A DNA stretch of 64,000 bases from JAWKIW01 sp041394145 (GCA_041394145.1 JAWKIW010000001.1:549870-613869), one strand, 5' to 3'. Counted from the first letter of the stretch, positions 35,590-44,773 are shown. Program-made: numbers and translations. The notes: generated from the sequence alone by a model not told the origin.

Positions 35590-36423
35590 ATGGCGGACGA
35601 CCGGCCGGCCGAGGAGCTGGTGACGTGGCGAGTGGACGACGGCGTCGGGTGGCTGACCATCGACGCGCCGGAGCAGGGCAACTCGTTGTCGTGGCCGATG
35701 CGCGACCGGATCGGCGACCTGCTCGAGGACGCGTCGGCCGATCTCCGGGTGCGCGCCGTCGTGCTGACCGGGGCGGGACCGAAGCACTTCTGCACCGGCG
35801 CCAACCTCGGCGGACCCCGGGCCGCGGCGCCCGACCGACCCGAGGGCGCTCCCGACCGAGCCCTGGGCGACGCGGCCCGCATGATCCGGCGCGGGTGGCA
35901 GCGCCTCATCGGCAGCATCCTCGACTGCGAGAAGCCGGTGGTCGCCGCCGTGAACGGCACGGCCGCAGGCGGTGGGGCGCAGCTCGTGCTGGCGTGCGAC
36001 CTCGTCGTGATGGCCGACTCGGCCCGCCTGATCGAGGTCTTCGTGCGGCGCGGCATCATGCCCGACGCCGGCGGCGCCTACCTGCTGCCTCGGCTGATCG
36101 GGATGCACCGGGCCAAGGAGCTGCTGTTCCTCGGCGACGACCTGTCGGCCGCCGACGCCGAGCGGTTCGGCATCGCCAACCGGGTGGTGCCGTCCGAGGA
36201 GGTGGCGGCCACCGCCGGTGAGCTGGCGGCACGGCTGGCCGCCGGGCCGACCAAGGCGATCGGCATGACCAAGTGGCTCCTGAACCGCTCGTTCGAATCG
36301 AGCCGCCAGACCGCCTTCGACGAGGAGGCCTACGCCCAGGAGCTGGTCAACGGGTCGGCCGACGCCCGCGAGGGGATGACCGCCTTCGTCGAGCGCCGCA
36401 CGCCCGACTTCACGGGCTGGTAG
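35590..36423 (+). CDS. Enoyl-CoA hydratase/isomerase family protein
   Basis: Crotonase-fold protein of 277 residues: TGAGPKHFCTGANLGG (about 63-78), VNGTAAGGGAQLVLACDLVVMAD (about 122-144) and FVRRGIMPDAGGAYLLPRLIG. A strong ribosome-binding site (GAGGAGG) precedes the ATG. It shares the divergent promoter with the SDR/acyl-CoA dehydrogenase operon, so hydration and dehydrogenation genes are turned on together. Confidence 0.93.
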   Translation: MADDRPAEELVTWRVDDGVGWLTIDAPEQGNSLSWPMRDRIGDLLEDASADLRVRAVVLTGAGPKHFCTGANLGGPRAAAPDRPEGAPDRALGDAARMIRRGWQRLIGSILDCEKPVVAAVNGTAAGGGAQLVLACDLVVMADSARLIEVFVRRGIMPDAGGAYLLPRLIGMHRAKELLFLGDDLSAADAERFGIANRVVPSEEVAATAGELAARLAAGPTKAIGMTKWLLNRSFESSRQTAFDEEAYAQELVNGSADAREGMTAFVERRTPDFTGW

Positions 36424-36459
36424 CAGCGGGCCGGGGCCGCCACGCGGCCGGTCCGAACC

Positions 36460-36499
36460 GGTTGCGTGAACCGTGGGCCCCCGAACGCCCGACGCAACC
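36460..36499 (+). terminator. Hairpin after the hydratase
   Basis: GGTTGCGT and ACGCAACC pair perfectly around 24 nt, just downstream of a smaller CCGGT-CCGA-ACCGG stem (36448-36461). It could be a terminator. Its size is close to the 50-nt elements, but its arm sequence differs. Confidence 0.45.
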
Positions 36500-36551
36500 A
36501 GATCATCGGCGTGCGAGGACCGCGCCGACGGCGGACCGCCGGCTCGGTCGG

Positions 36552-37049
36552 TCAGCTGTCGGCGTCGTCCTCGGTGGCCGGGGCCGGGCGCCCCTCGGGG
36601 CCCCAGTCGTAGCCCAGCTCGTCGAGCCAGTCGCCCAGGTCGCGACCGATCCGGAACTGGGCGAGCACCTCGCCCTCGGACGGGTCGGTGTAGGTGATCT
36701 GGATCATCGTCTTCTGCACTGCGGTCGGGTCGTCGGCGGCGGTGCCGACCTTGGTGATGGCGCCGCGGTCGATCGAGAACTCCTTCTGGGGCGCCCAGGT
36801 CACGAAGGCGATCTGGTCGGGCCCGGCTGCCAGCACGCCCATGCCCCGCAGCCCGCCGGCCTCGTCGGGCTCGGTGCCGAAGCCCGTCGCCTTGGGCTCG
36901 ATGACCTTCACCGCGTCCTTGCCGCCCACCAGCTCGTGGGCCCGCTCGATGGCGGCGTCGCCCCTCTTGTTCAACATGGGCGTGAGGGCGAGACCGGCGA
37001 CGATCACGACCACGACCACCACGAGCAGCACGATGAGCAGGGCGTTCAT
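36552..37049 (-). CDS. Single-pass membrane protein of unknown function
   Basis: Not recognised. It begins with one strong membrane helix (ALLIVLLVVVVVVIVAGLAL, about 3-22) right at the N-terminus. About 140 soluble residues follow, with beta-type pattern (EFSIDRGAITKVGTAADD, QITYTDPSEGEVLAQFRIG) that looks PH-like, and an acidic C-terminus. The PH-like reading is weak. It is a single gene, with 3' end facing the hydratase and start 252 bp from the amidohydrolase. Confidence 0.65.
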   Translation of the reverse strand: MNALLIVLLVVVVVVIVAGLALTPMLNKRGDAAIERAHELVGGKDAVKVIEPKATGFGTEPDEAGGLRGMGVLAAGPDQIAFVTWAPQKEFSIDRGAITKVGTAADDPTAVQKTMIQITYTDPSEGEVLAQFRIGRDLGDWLDELGYDWGPEGRPAPATEDDADS

Positions 37050-37301
37050 GGGAGCGACGCTAGCAACGGCGGCTCATGGCCGCCGTGGATGCGCCGCCCG
37101 GACCGAGCCCACGCCACCGCCAGCACGAGGCGATGCCAGGTCGTCGAGTCGCCCGGAGCCCGACGATCGGTCGCGCAGGGAGTGGTCGAGCCGCCGACCG
37201 TCGCGGCGGTGCTCCGTGCCAGGCTGTGACGCGCGACACCATTCGTATGCGGTCGATGCGAGGATCGACCTGGGCGTTCGCGCCCGCACGATGCACCGGG
37301 G

Positions 37302-38807
37302 GTGGCCGTGGGCCGATTCGACGACTTCCACGTGGGCGTGCCCGAGCCCGACGACGACCCGGGCCTGCCCATCAAGCTCAACCCGTGCTCGAACGGCGAG
37401 TTCGTCCCGCCGCCCCCGACCGACGTCGTGCGCGAAGCGGTGCGCAGGGCCCGTGAGGACGCCGACCGCAACGCCCGCCGCCTGGGGATGTCGCGGCGCC
37501 GCTTCCTGCTGTCGTCGATGGGGGCGGCGACGACCCTGATGGCGTTGGCTGCCTGCAGCGGCGAGGCGAACAAGGCCGCCGGCTCCGGCGGCAGCGGTGG
37601 GACCTTCTCGATCCCCGAAGAGGCCGGGACCGAGCCCGACGCCGCCTACGACGCGCTCGGCGGCGAGCAGTTCGTGTTCGACGTGCAGACGCACTACCTC
37701 GACGCCACCCACGACTACCCGCCCTCGCTCGGCGTGATGTTCCCCCAGGCCCAGTGCGACGACAGCAAGAGCGGCGACCCCAAGGCCTGCTTCTCGGTCG
37801 ACAAGTACCTCGACCTGCTGTTCAACCGCAGCGACACCAACATGGTGATCCTGTCGGCGCTGCCGTTCGCCGGGTCGCCGCTCAGCGCCGACGTCATGGC
37901 CAAGACGATCGACCTGGCCGACCGGCTCTGCAACGACCGGCGCACGCTGATGCAGGGCGAGGCCCACCCCAGCACCGGTCCCCTGCCGGGCGTGTTCGAG
38001 AACATGGCGCGGCTCAAGGCCACCACCCCCATGGCGGCGTGGAAGGTCTACACCCACCTCGGCGGCCCCGGCTGGTACCTCGACGACCACGATCCCGCCG
38101 CACCCCAGGTCGGCCAGGCCTTCCTCGACGAGGTCCGCGAGCTCGGGCCGAAGCTGGTGGCCGTGCACAAGGGCTTCGCCATGGTGTCGGCGGCACCCCA
38201 GTTCTCCGATCCCGTCGACGTCGGCCCGGCGGCCGCCCGCAACCCCGACATCCGCTTCGTCGTGTACCACTCGGGCTACGACGTCGACTCCACCGAGGGC
38301 CCCTACGACGAGGCCAACACGAAGGGCATCGACCGGCTCGTCCGCTCGGTGCAGCAGGCGGGCATCGGTCCCGGGGGCAACGTGTACGCCGAGCTGGGCT
38401 CCACGTGGCGGGCGCTGATGCAGAAGCCCGACCAGGCCGCCCACGCCATCGGCAAGCTGCTCGTCGCCTTCGGAGAGGACAACATCGTCTGGGGCACCGA
38501 CTCGATCTGGTACGGGTCGCCCCAGGACCAGATCCAGGCGTTCCGGTCCTTCGAGATCACGCCCACCTTCCGCGAGCGCTACGGCTACCCGCGCCTCACC
38601 GCCGAGGCCAAGGCCAAGATCCTCGGGCTCAACTCGGCCCGGCTCTACGGCGTCACACCGATCACCTCCACCTGCCGCATCGACCGCGACCAGATCGAGA
38701 ACGCCCGCCTGGCGTCGTTCGACGGCAACCGCACGTACGGCCCCCGCACCCCGACCGAGGTGGCTGCGGTCGCGGCCCACGACCTCGCCCAGCTCGGCCT
38801 CGGCTGA
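37302..38807 (+). CDS. Tat-exported metal-dependent amidohydrolase with an N-terminal extension
   Basis: TIM-barrel amidohydrolase-2 family protein. The barrel covers about 110-460: FDVQTHYLDATHDYP (metal site), VVYHSGYDVDSTEGPYDEAN, and FGEDNIVWGTDSIWYGSP near the last metal ligand. A twin-arginine motif SRRRFLLSSMGAATTLMALAAC with a lipobox-like ending lies at about 63-84. It is preceded by about 62 residues (DDPGLPIKLNPCSNGEFVPPPPTDVVREAVRRA), unusual for a Tat signal. GTG at 37302 or 37308 includes this extension; an ATG at 37487 would start directly at the Tat motif. Substrate unknown. Confidence 0.82.
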   Translation: MAVGRFDDFHVGVPEPDDDPGLPIKLNPCSNGEFVPPPPTDVVREAVRRAREDADRNARRLGMSRRRFLLSSMGAATTLMALAACSGEANKAAGSGGSGGTFSIPEEAGTEPDAAYDALGGEQFVFDVQTHYLDATHDYPPSLGVMFPQAQCDDSKSGDPKACFSVDKYLDLLFNRSDTNMVILSALPFAGSPLSADVMAKTIDLADRLCNDRRTLMQGEAHPSTGPLPGVFENMARLKATTPMAAWKVYTHLGGPGWYLDDHDPAAPQVGQAFLDEVRELGPKLVAVHKGFAMVSAAPQFSDPVDVGPAAARNPDIRFVVYHSGYDVDSTEGPYDEANTKGIDRLVRSVQQAGIGPGGNVYAELGSTWRALMQKPDQAAHAIGKLLVAFGEDNIVWGTDSIWYGSPQDQIQAFRSFEITPTFRERYGYPRLTAEAKAKILGLNSARLYGVTPITSTCRIDRDQIENARLASFDGNRTYGPRTPTEVAAVAAHDLAQLGLG

Positions 38808-38815
38808 GCCGGCGC

Positions 38816-38830
38816 CGTCGGCCCCCGACG
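38816..38830. terminator. Hairpin between convergent genes
   Basis: CGTCGG-CCC-CCGACG, nested near GGCGCC copies at 38811 and 38841 that can extend the stem, between the amidohydrolase and glucokinase stops. Confidence 0.5.
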
Positions 38831-38860
38831 CGACCGGTGCCCCTCGACGGGGCGCCGTGG

Positions 38861-39628
38861 CTACTTCTTCTTCCCGCCCTTGTCCTTGGCTTCGTGCTCG
38901 GCGTGGTGGCGGGCCTGCAGGGCGGCCCCGATGATGCCGGCCTTGTTCTTGAGCCGAGCCGTGGTCACCGGCGTGCGGCACTCGACGAGCGGCAGCCACG
39001 GATCGGGCTGCTTGGAGATGCCGCCGCCGAGGACGAACAGGTCGGGCCACAGCAGGTCCTCCACCAGCTGCAGGTACTCGCTCAGGCGCCCGGCCCACTC
39101 CTCGTACGAGAGGCCATCGCGCTCACGGGCCGACTCGGCGGCGTACTTCTCGGCGTCCCCACCATGCAGCGAGAGGTGGCCGAGCTCGGAGTTGGGCACC
39201 AGCTTGCCGTGGTACATGAGGGCCGAGCCGATCCCCGTGCCGAGCGTGAGCAGCAGGACCACGCCCTTGTTGGCGCCCCCGCCCCCGAAGGTGGCCTCGG
39301 CGAGCCCGGCGGCGTCGGCGTCGTTGAGCACGGTCATCGAACGGCCCCGGCCGAGGTGGGACGAGGCCTGCAGCCCGATCCACTCGTGGTCGAGGTTGGC
39401 CGCGGTGCGGATGACGCCGTGGGTCACGACACCGGGGAAGGTGCAGCCCACCGGACCCTCCCACTCGAAGTGGTCGACGATCTCGCCCACGACCTCGGCC
39501 ACGGCGTCGGGGGTCGCGGGGTGCGGGGTGAGGATGCGGAGGCGGTCGGTCTTGAAGACGCCCTTGTTGGTGTCGACGACGGCCCCCTTGATCCCGGTGC
39601 CGCCGATGTCGATGCCCAAGACCTTCAC
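38861..39628 (-). CDS. ppgK: Polyphosphate glucokinase (ROK family)
   Basis: Phosphorylates glucose to glucose 6-phosphate using polyphosphate (and usually ATP), cytosolic. The ROK N-terminus VLGIDIGGTGIKGAVVDT (about 3-20), catalytic-region FPGVVTHGVIRTAANLDHEWIG, NDADAAGLAE, LLTLGTGIGSALMYHG and ELGHLSLHGGDAEKYAAESAR identify the actinobacterial PPGK group. GTG at 39628 gives 255 residues and follows an AGGGGG ribosome-binding site. The Lys-rich end (KDKGGKKK) is common in these proteins. Glycolytic/pentose phosphate partners epimerase and gnd lie 4-6 kb away. Confidence 0.92.
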   Translation of the reverse strand: MKVLGIDIGGTGIKGAVVDTNKGVFKTDRLRILTPHPATPDAVAEVVGEIVDHFEWEGPVGCTFPGVVTHGVIRTAANLDHEWIGLQASSHLGRGRSMTVLNDADAAGLAEATFGGGGANKGVVLLLTLGTGIGSALMYHGKLVPNSELGHLSLHGGDAEKYAAESARERDGLSYEEWAGRLSEYLQLVEDLLWPDLFVLGGGISKQPDPWLPLVECRTPVTTARLKNKAGIIGAALQARHHAEHEAKDKGGKKK

Positions 39629-39735
39629 GTCGTGACCCCCTCGGAGTGTGCCGGGCGGCAGTCTCGCGCGGAGGGGCCGAGGGCGTCGGGACGCGCCCGG
39701 ACCGCGCCGCGCGCCCACCACCTCCCCCCTCCGGC

Positions 39736-39784
39736 GTTCCGGTGACGCCTTCTCCGCCTGGAGATGCACAAGTGCCACCGGAAC
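39736..39784 (+). repeat. 49-nt inverted-repeat element, copy D (variant type)
   Basis: Starts GTTCCGGTGACG and ends CACCGGAAC, perfect 9-bp terminal inverted repeats. Outside it, CCTCCCCCCTCCGG... and GGCGTCACGGAACGGAGG extend a larger stem over 39721-39815. It shares its first 12 nt with the element at 53683. It lies in the divergent spacer between ppgK and the radical SAM gene. Confidence 0.7.
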
Positions 39785-39864
39785 GGCGGTGGCGTCACGG
39801 AACGGAGGTGGGAGGTGACGAGGGTCCCTTCCCGTTCGCGACGACCCTCCCTACCCTGACCGGT

Positions 39865-40974
39865 ATGGCGGACACCGTGTCGCTGCAGGACCCGCACACC
39901 ATCCCGACGCGCCACTGGCACGCCCTCGACGACGGCCGCATCCAGTGCGACGTGTGCCCGCGTGCCTGCAAGCTGCGCGAGGGCCAGCGGGGCGTGTGCT
40001 TCGTGCGGGGCCGGGTCGACGACCAGGTCGTGCTGACCACCTACGGACGGTCCAGCGGCTACTGCGTCGACCCCATCGAGAAGAAGCCCCTCAACCACTT
40101 CCTGCCCGGCACGTCGGTCCTGTCCTTCGGGACGGCCGGCTGCAACCTCGCCTGCCGCTTCTGCCAGAACTGGGACATCTCCAAGTCGAAGGAGACCGAC
40201 CGGCTGGCCGACGCGGCCCAGCCCGAGGACATCGCCGAGGCCGCCCTGGCGCTCGGCGCCGCCAGCGTCGCCTTCACCTACAACGACCCGACGATCTTCC
40301 TCGAGTACGCGATCGACACGGCCGAGGCCTGCCACGCCGTCGGGGTGAAGGCCGTGGCCGTGACCGCCGGCTACATCTGCGACGAGCCGCGACGAGAGCT
40401 GTACGCCGTGCTCGACGCCGCCAACATCGACCTCAAGGGCTTCACCCAGGACTTCTACAAGCACGTGGCGATGGGCGACCTCGAGCCCGTGCTCGACACC
40501 TTGCGCTACGTCGTGCACGAGACCGACTGCTGGCTGGAGATCACCACCTTGCTGATCCCGGGCCACAACGACGGCGACGACGAGCTCGACCGCATGACGG
40601 CCTGGATCGCCGACGAGCTGGGGACGGGCGTGCCCCTGCACTTCTCCGCCTTCCACCCCGACTTCAAGATGCTCGACGTGCCACCCACGCCACCGTCCAC
40701 CCTGACCCGCGCCCGTCGCATCGCCAAGGCCAACGGGATCCAGCACGTGTACACCGGCAACGTCCACGACACCGAGGGCGGGTCCACCTACTGCCCGTCC
40801 TGCGGCGAGCGGGTGATCGAGCGCGACTGGTACGTCATCGGCGGCTACCGGCTCACCGGCGACGGCCACTGCCGCGAGTGCGGCGCCGAGGTGAGCGGCG
40901 TGTTCGACGGACCCCCGGCGAGTGGGGGCCCGGCGGGTGCCGGTGCGCCTCGCCGAGGGACAGGTGCGGCGGCG
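39865..40974 (+). CDS. AmmeMemoRadiSam system radical SAM enzyme (reads through into Memo)
   Basis: Radical SAM enzyme of the AmmeMemoRadiSam group (pyruvate-formate-lyase-activase-like). The 4Fe4S/SAM motif is CNLACRFC at about 93-100. An extra N-terminal Cys cluster CDVCPRACKLREGQRGVC and a C-terminal pair of CxxC motifs (CPSCGE, CRECGA) suggest further metal sites. TACCCT at 39852-39857 ends 7 nt before the ATG, so the transcript is probably leaderless. There is no stop codon before the Memo domain: the frame continues through a Gly/Ala-rich linker (about 40908-40974) into it. The end given is the domain boundary. The system's physiological role is unknown. Confidence 0.87.
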
Positions 40975-41826
40975 ATGAGCGGCGCGGCGATCGACGCCGG
41001 CGGGCGCCGGCTGCGGGTGCGACCGCCGGCCGTGGCCGGGATGTTCTACCCGGGCCGGGCCGACGTGCTGGCCACCACCGTCGACACCGACCTGGCCGCC
41101 GCGTCCCGCTCGCTGCCGGCCGTCGAGGCCCCACCGAAGGCGATCATCGCCCCCCATGCCGGCTACGTGTACTCCGGCCCGATCGCCGCATCGGCCTACG
41201 TCCGGCTGCGCAGCAGCGCCGAGCGGATCGAGCGCGTCGTGCTGCTCGGTCCGGCTCACCGGGTGCCGGTGCGCGCCTCGGGCTGTCGTCGGCAGACGCC
41301 TGGGAGACGCCGCTCGGCCTCGTCCCCGTCGACACCGAGGCCAACGGGCGCCTGGCGGGCCTGCCCGGCGTCGAGGTCGCCGACCGGGCCCACGCCCCCG
41401 AGCACTCCCTGGAGGTGCACCTGCCCTTCCTGCAGCGGGTGCTCGGCGAGGGGTGGTCGCTGGTGCCGATCATCGTCGGCGGCGCGCCGGCGTCGGTCGT
41501 GGCCGACGCCCTCGACGAGGTGTGGGGTGGCGACGAGACCCTGATCGTCGTCTCGTCGGACCTGAGCCACTACCACCGCTACGAGGAGGCCGCCTCGCTC
41601 GACCGGGCCACGGCGGCGGCCATCGTGGCGGGTCGGGCCGTCGAGCCCGACCAGGCCTGCGGCGCACCCCGTCGACGGGCTCCTCGTCGCCGCCCGCCGC
41701 CACGGCCTGTCCACCCGGCTGGTCGACCTGCGCAGCTCCGGCGACACCGCCGGCGACCGCGACCGCGTCGTCGGCTACGGGTCGTTCGTCCTGGGGACGC
41801 CGGCGACGACGGGACCGGCGTCGTGA
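40975..41826 (+). CDS. AmmeMemoRadiSam system protein B (Memo family), two compensating frameshifts
   Basis: Memo-like protein of the class II extradiol-dioxygenase fold. Conserved His-rich motifs are present: APHAGYVYSGPIAASAY, LLGPAH, EHSLEVHLPFLQ and SSDLSHYHRYEEA. The frame shifts by -1 near 41275 (after GPAHRVPV) and back near 41665 (before PVDGLLVAARRHGLSTRLVDLRSSGD). The 390-nt stretch between is conserved only in the other frame. Corrected, the domain is 283 residues ending TGA at 41824-41826. It is in the same frame as the radical SAM enzyme with no intervening stop, so it may be fused to it (about 653 residues in all). The ATG at 40975 could be an internal start. Confidence 0.8.
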
Positions 41827-42431
41827 CCTCCCTCGGTGCGGCGGCGCCCGAGCTCGACGTCGACGATCGCCGTGCGCTCGTCGAGATCGCCACCGAGGCG
41901 GTGCGGGCCCGGCTTGAGAGCCGGCGGTTCCGGCTCGACCACGACGACCTCACGCCGGTCCTCGCCGCCCCGGGCGCCACCTTCGTCACCCTGCGCCAGG
42001 GCGAGCACCTGCTGGGCTGCATCGGCTCGATGGAGCCGATCTCCCCGCTGGCCGAGGACACCGCACACAACGCCGAGCGGGCCGCCTTCGCCGACCCCCG
42101 CATGCCGGCGCTCACCCCCGCCCAGTTCGAGGTGATGGAGGTGAAGGTGTCGGTCCTGTCCGCGCTGGAGCGCCTCGCGGTGCAGTCGCCGGCCGAGCTG
42201 GCGGCCACGGTGGTACCCGGCCGCGACGGCCTGCTGCTCGACTCGCGCCACCACCGCGGCACCTTCCTCCCGTCGGTCTGGGAGCAGGTGCCCGAGGTCG
42301 GCGACTTCCTGACGATGCTGTGGCGCAAGGCCGGCATGCACCCCTTCGACTGGCCGCCCGACCTGCAGGTGCTGCGCTACCGCACCCTGGAGTTCGGCGA
42401 CCCCGGCCCCCGGCCACCCATCCGGCGCTGA
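41823..42431 (+). CDS. AmmeMemoRadiSam system protein A (AMMECR1 domain)
   Basis: AMMECR1-family protein of 202 residues: ATFVTLRQGEHLLGCIGSMEPISPLAEDTAHNAERAAFADPRMPALT is the family core (LxGCIG motif at about 62-67), followed by VMEVKVSVLSALE and the RHHRGTFLPSVWEQVPEVGDFLTMLWRKAG region. The GTG start at 41823 overlaps the Memo stop (GTGA), showing translational coupling. All three parts of the AmmeMemoRadiSam system therefore occur in order, which supports a joint function, but the reaction is not established. Confidence 0.92.
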   Translation: MTSLGAAAPELDVDDRRALVEIATEAVRARLESRRFRLDHDDLTPVLAAPGATFVTLRQGEHLLGCIGSMEPISPLAEDTAHNAERAAFADPRMPALTPAQFEVMEVKVSVLSALERLAVQSPAELAATVVPGRDGLLLDSRHHRGTFLPSVWEQVPEVGDFLTMLWRKAGMHPFDWPPDLQVLRYRTLEFGDPGPRPPIRR

Positions 42432-42510
42432 GCCCGGTCGACGCGTCCCGACGGCCGGCGCCGCCCTCCCCTACCCTGCGTCCGTCACGTCGCTTCGCCA
42501 GGAGGACGCC

Positions 42511-43722
42511 ATGGACCCCGCCGACCGCGATGGCCCCGACGCCGTGACCGTCTCGGCCACATCGCCGGATCCCGACCGCCGTGACGAGCTCGCCGAGCTG
42601 CGATCGCTCGTGGCGCTCCAGCAGCGCCAGATCGACGAGCTCCGCGACCGCCTCGACGACGTGGTGGCCGCGGCCGCGGCGAGGCCCGCGGTCCACGCCA
42701 CCGCGGACCCGACCGGGGCGACGCATCACGTGGCGCCCGACGCAGCACCACAGCCCGATCATCGGGGCGCACCCGACGACATCGGGCCACCCGACCGGCG
42801 AGCGTTCATCCGGCGTGCCGGCACCGCCGCCGCCGGCGCCGTGGCGGCGACCACCGCCGGCGCCGCGATCGCCGCCGGTCCGGCCGCGGCGGCCAACGGC
42901 GATCCGATCGGCCCGGGCCTCGTCACCTCGGGCACGAGTCCGGCGACGCTGTGGTACACGGGTGCCTCGACACCGCCGGGCGGCGGCTCGATCCTCGTGG
43001 TCGGCGACACCAGCCTCGCTCCCGCCGGCGGCGGCCCGGTCGCGATCTTCGGGTGGGCCGCCCGCACGACCACCACCGGGGTCTACGGACTGTCCAGCGC
43101 GGTCGGTGGCGTCGGCGTCCGCGGCAACGTGAACGCCAGCGGGGCCGGGATCGGGCTGCAGGGCCGCGGCCGGTCCGCCGCCCTCTGGCTGGAGCCCGTC
43201 GCGGGCAACGGGCCGCCCGCGGGTCGCAGCACCGCCGGCGTGGCCGGCATGCTCGACGCCGACGACAACGGCGACGTGTGGGCCTGCGTCGCCACCGGCA
43301 CGCCCGGCACGTGGCGCAAGGTGGCCGGGCCCACCAGCGCCGGCAGCCTGCACGTCCTCGACAGCACCACCCGCGTCTACGACAGCCGACCCGGCAACCC
43401 TCCGCTCGGGGGGATCAAGACGCCGCTCGCGAACAACGGCCAGCGCACCGTCGACTGCAAGGTCGGTGGCGCGGTGCCGCTCGGGGCCACCGCCGCCCTG
43501 GTGAACGTCACCGTGGTGAACACCTCGGCCAGCGGGTTCCTCGCCCTGTTCAAGGGCGGCATCGCCTGGCCCGGGAACTCCACGATCAACTGGAACGCGC
43601 CCAACACCATCATCGCCAACAGCGCCGTCGTGGCCCTCGACTCCCTCGCCCAGCTCACCGCCCGCTGCTCGGGGAGCGCGAGCACCGACTTCTTCGTCGA
43701 CGTGGTCGGCTACTACCGCTGA
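42511..43722 (+). CDS. Tat-exported surface protein with N-terminal coiled coil
   Basis: N-terminal coiled coil (DELAELRSLVALQQRQIDELRDRLDDVVAA, about 24-53) and a Pro/Asp-rich stretch come before an internal twin-arginine-like segment DRRAFIRRAGTAAAGAVAATT (about 95-115). The exported part has Gly/Ala-rich beta repeats (TTGVYGLSSAVGGVGVRGN). It ends in a domain of the type RVYDSRPG ... AALVNVTVVNTSASGFLALFKGG ... DFFVDVVGYYR, common at the C-termini of actinobacterial secreted proteins. Function unknown; likely cell-surface. A TACCCT box lies at 42472, and a GGAGG ribosome-binding site precedes the ATG. Confidence 0.75.
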   Translation: MDPADRDGPDAVTVSATSPDPDRRDELAELRSLVALQQRQIDELRDRLDDVVAAAAARPAVHATADPTGATHHVAPDAAPQPDHRGAPDDIGPPDRRAFIRRAGTAAAGAVAATTAGAAIAAGPAAAANGDPIGPGLVTSGTSPATLWYTGASTPPGGGSILVVGDTSLAPAGGGPVAIFGWAARTTTTGVYGLSSAVGGVGVRGNVNASGAGIGLQGRGRSAALWLEPVAGNGPPAGRSTAGVAGMLDADDNGDVWACVATGTPGTWRKVAGPTSAGSLHVLDSTTRVYDSRPGNPPLGGIKTPLANNGQRTVDCKVGGAVPLGATAALVNVTVVNTSASGFLALFKGGIAWPGNSTINWNAPNTIIANSAVVALDSLAQLTARCSGSASTDFFVDVVGYYR

Positions 43723-43725
43723 CGT

Positions 43726-43743
43726 CGGCGGGCCGGGCCGCCG
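43726..43743. terminator. Bidirectional hairpin between convergent genes
   Basis: CGGCGG-GCCGGG-CCGCCG, perfect 6-bp stem, in the 34-bp gap between the surface protein and the epimerase. Confidence 0.55.
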
Positions 43744-43756
43744 CAGTCGTCGACCG

Positions 43757-44773
43757 TCAGCGGGTGCGGACGTGCTCGATGGTCACCGAGAAGCGGGCGG
43801 TGAAGCTCGAGCCCGGCGCCACCACCGGGCAGGCACCCGAGGACAAGGCGTCCACCGGCGCCGTCATCGGCTCGAGGGCCACGAAGCTCTTGCCCGACGG
43901 TGCGAACACCTGGGCGAACGGGTAGCTGCGATCGAACTCGATGCCGAGCCGCGAGCCGTCGCCCTCGAGCGCCAGCCGCCGATCGGCGCGCAGGCGGTAG
44001 GCGTCGTCGAAGGTCCGCCGACCCAGCAGCTCGGCCTCGGCCTTCTGGCGCGCCGACTCGCCGGTGGGGAGGCCGCGCTCGTCGAGCACCAGGTGCTCGC
44101 GCGGTGGGAGCAGCAGACGCAGGTCGCCCCGCTTGATCCCCGGCAGCGTGAAGTAGGGATGCCAGCCGAACGACACCGGCACCTTGCGCCGACCGGTGGG
44201 CCGCACGGTGGTAGCCACCACCAACCGGGCCGGGGATCCCCGACGCACCGGACGGGCGGCGCCGGCCAGCGGCGGCCGGGTCGACGGCGCCGGCGGACCG
44301 GCCGGCACGACCCGGGCCTCGATCTCGAGCTCGTGCGGGAACGGGAAGGCGGCGAGCAGCTCGTCACCCTCGAACGGGAACAGGGCCACCAGGACCGCGG
44401 CCCGCTCGTCGGCGATCACCCGGGCGACGTGCCACGGCCGGGCGGCCATCGTGCCGTGGATCGGCAGCCCGTTGGCGTCGAGGTGCAATCCGTCGGCCTT
44501 GCGGTCGATCTCGACGCTGACCCCGGCCGCCTTGTACTCGAAGCCGGCCAGCCGGTTGGCCCACGGCGCCAGCAACGGCATGCCCGTGGTGTGACCCTCG
44601 CGGTAGGCGTCGAGCCCACCGTGCAGGCTCAGGTGCTCCTCGCCGCCGAACCGCAGCGACGCGCCGAGCATGCCGAGCGACGGCACGAACGTCGCCTCCA
44701 GCTCGCCGGCGGCCAACGTCACCGCCGGCTCGCCGTCGAACACGACGAGGCGGACCTCTGGATCCCCGCTCAT
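43757..44773 (-). CDS. Aldose 1-epimerase family protein
   Basis: Galactose-mutarotase fold, interconverting anomers of aldose sugars or sugar phosphates. LAPWANRLAGFEYKAAG (about 69-85) and the catalytic SFGWHPYFTLPG (His at about 213) are visible, and the C-terminal FAPSGKSFVALEPMTAPVDAL carries the catalytic Glu. It has 338 residues. A Pro-rich insertion (PAGPPAPSTRPPLAGAARPVRRG) interrupts the middle. It follows the gnd gene by 13 nt on the same strand, so the two form an operon for hexose/hexose-phosphate use. Confidence 0.88.
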   Translation of the reverse strand: MSGDPEVRLVVFDGEPAVTLAAGELEATFVPSLGMLGASLRFGGEEHLSLHGGLDAYREGHTTGMPLLAPWANRLAGFEYKAAGVSVEIDRKADGLHLDANGLPIHGTMAARPWHVARVIADERAAVLVALFPFEGDELLAAFPFPHELEIEARVVPAGPPAPSTRPPLAGAARPVRRGSPARLVVATTVRPTGRRKVPVSFGWHPYFTLPGIKRGDLRLLLPPREHLVLDERGLPTGESARQKAEAELLGRRTFDDAYRLRADRRLALEGDGSRLGIEFDRSYPFAQVFAPSGKSFVALEPMTAPVDALSSGACPVVAPGSSFTARFSVTIEHVRTR

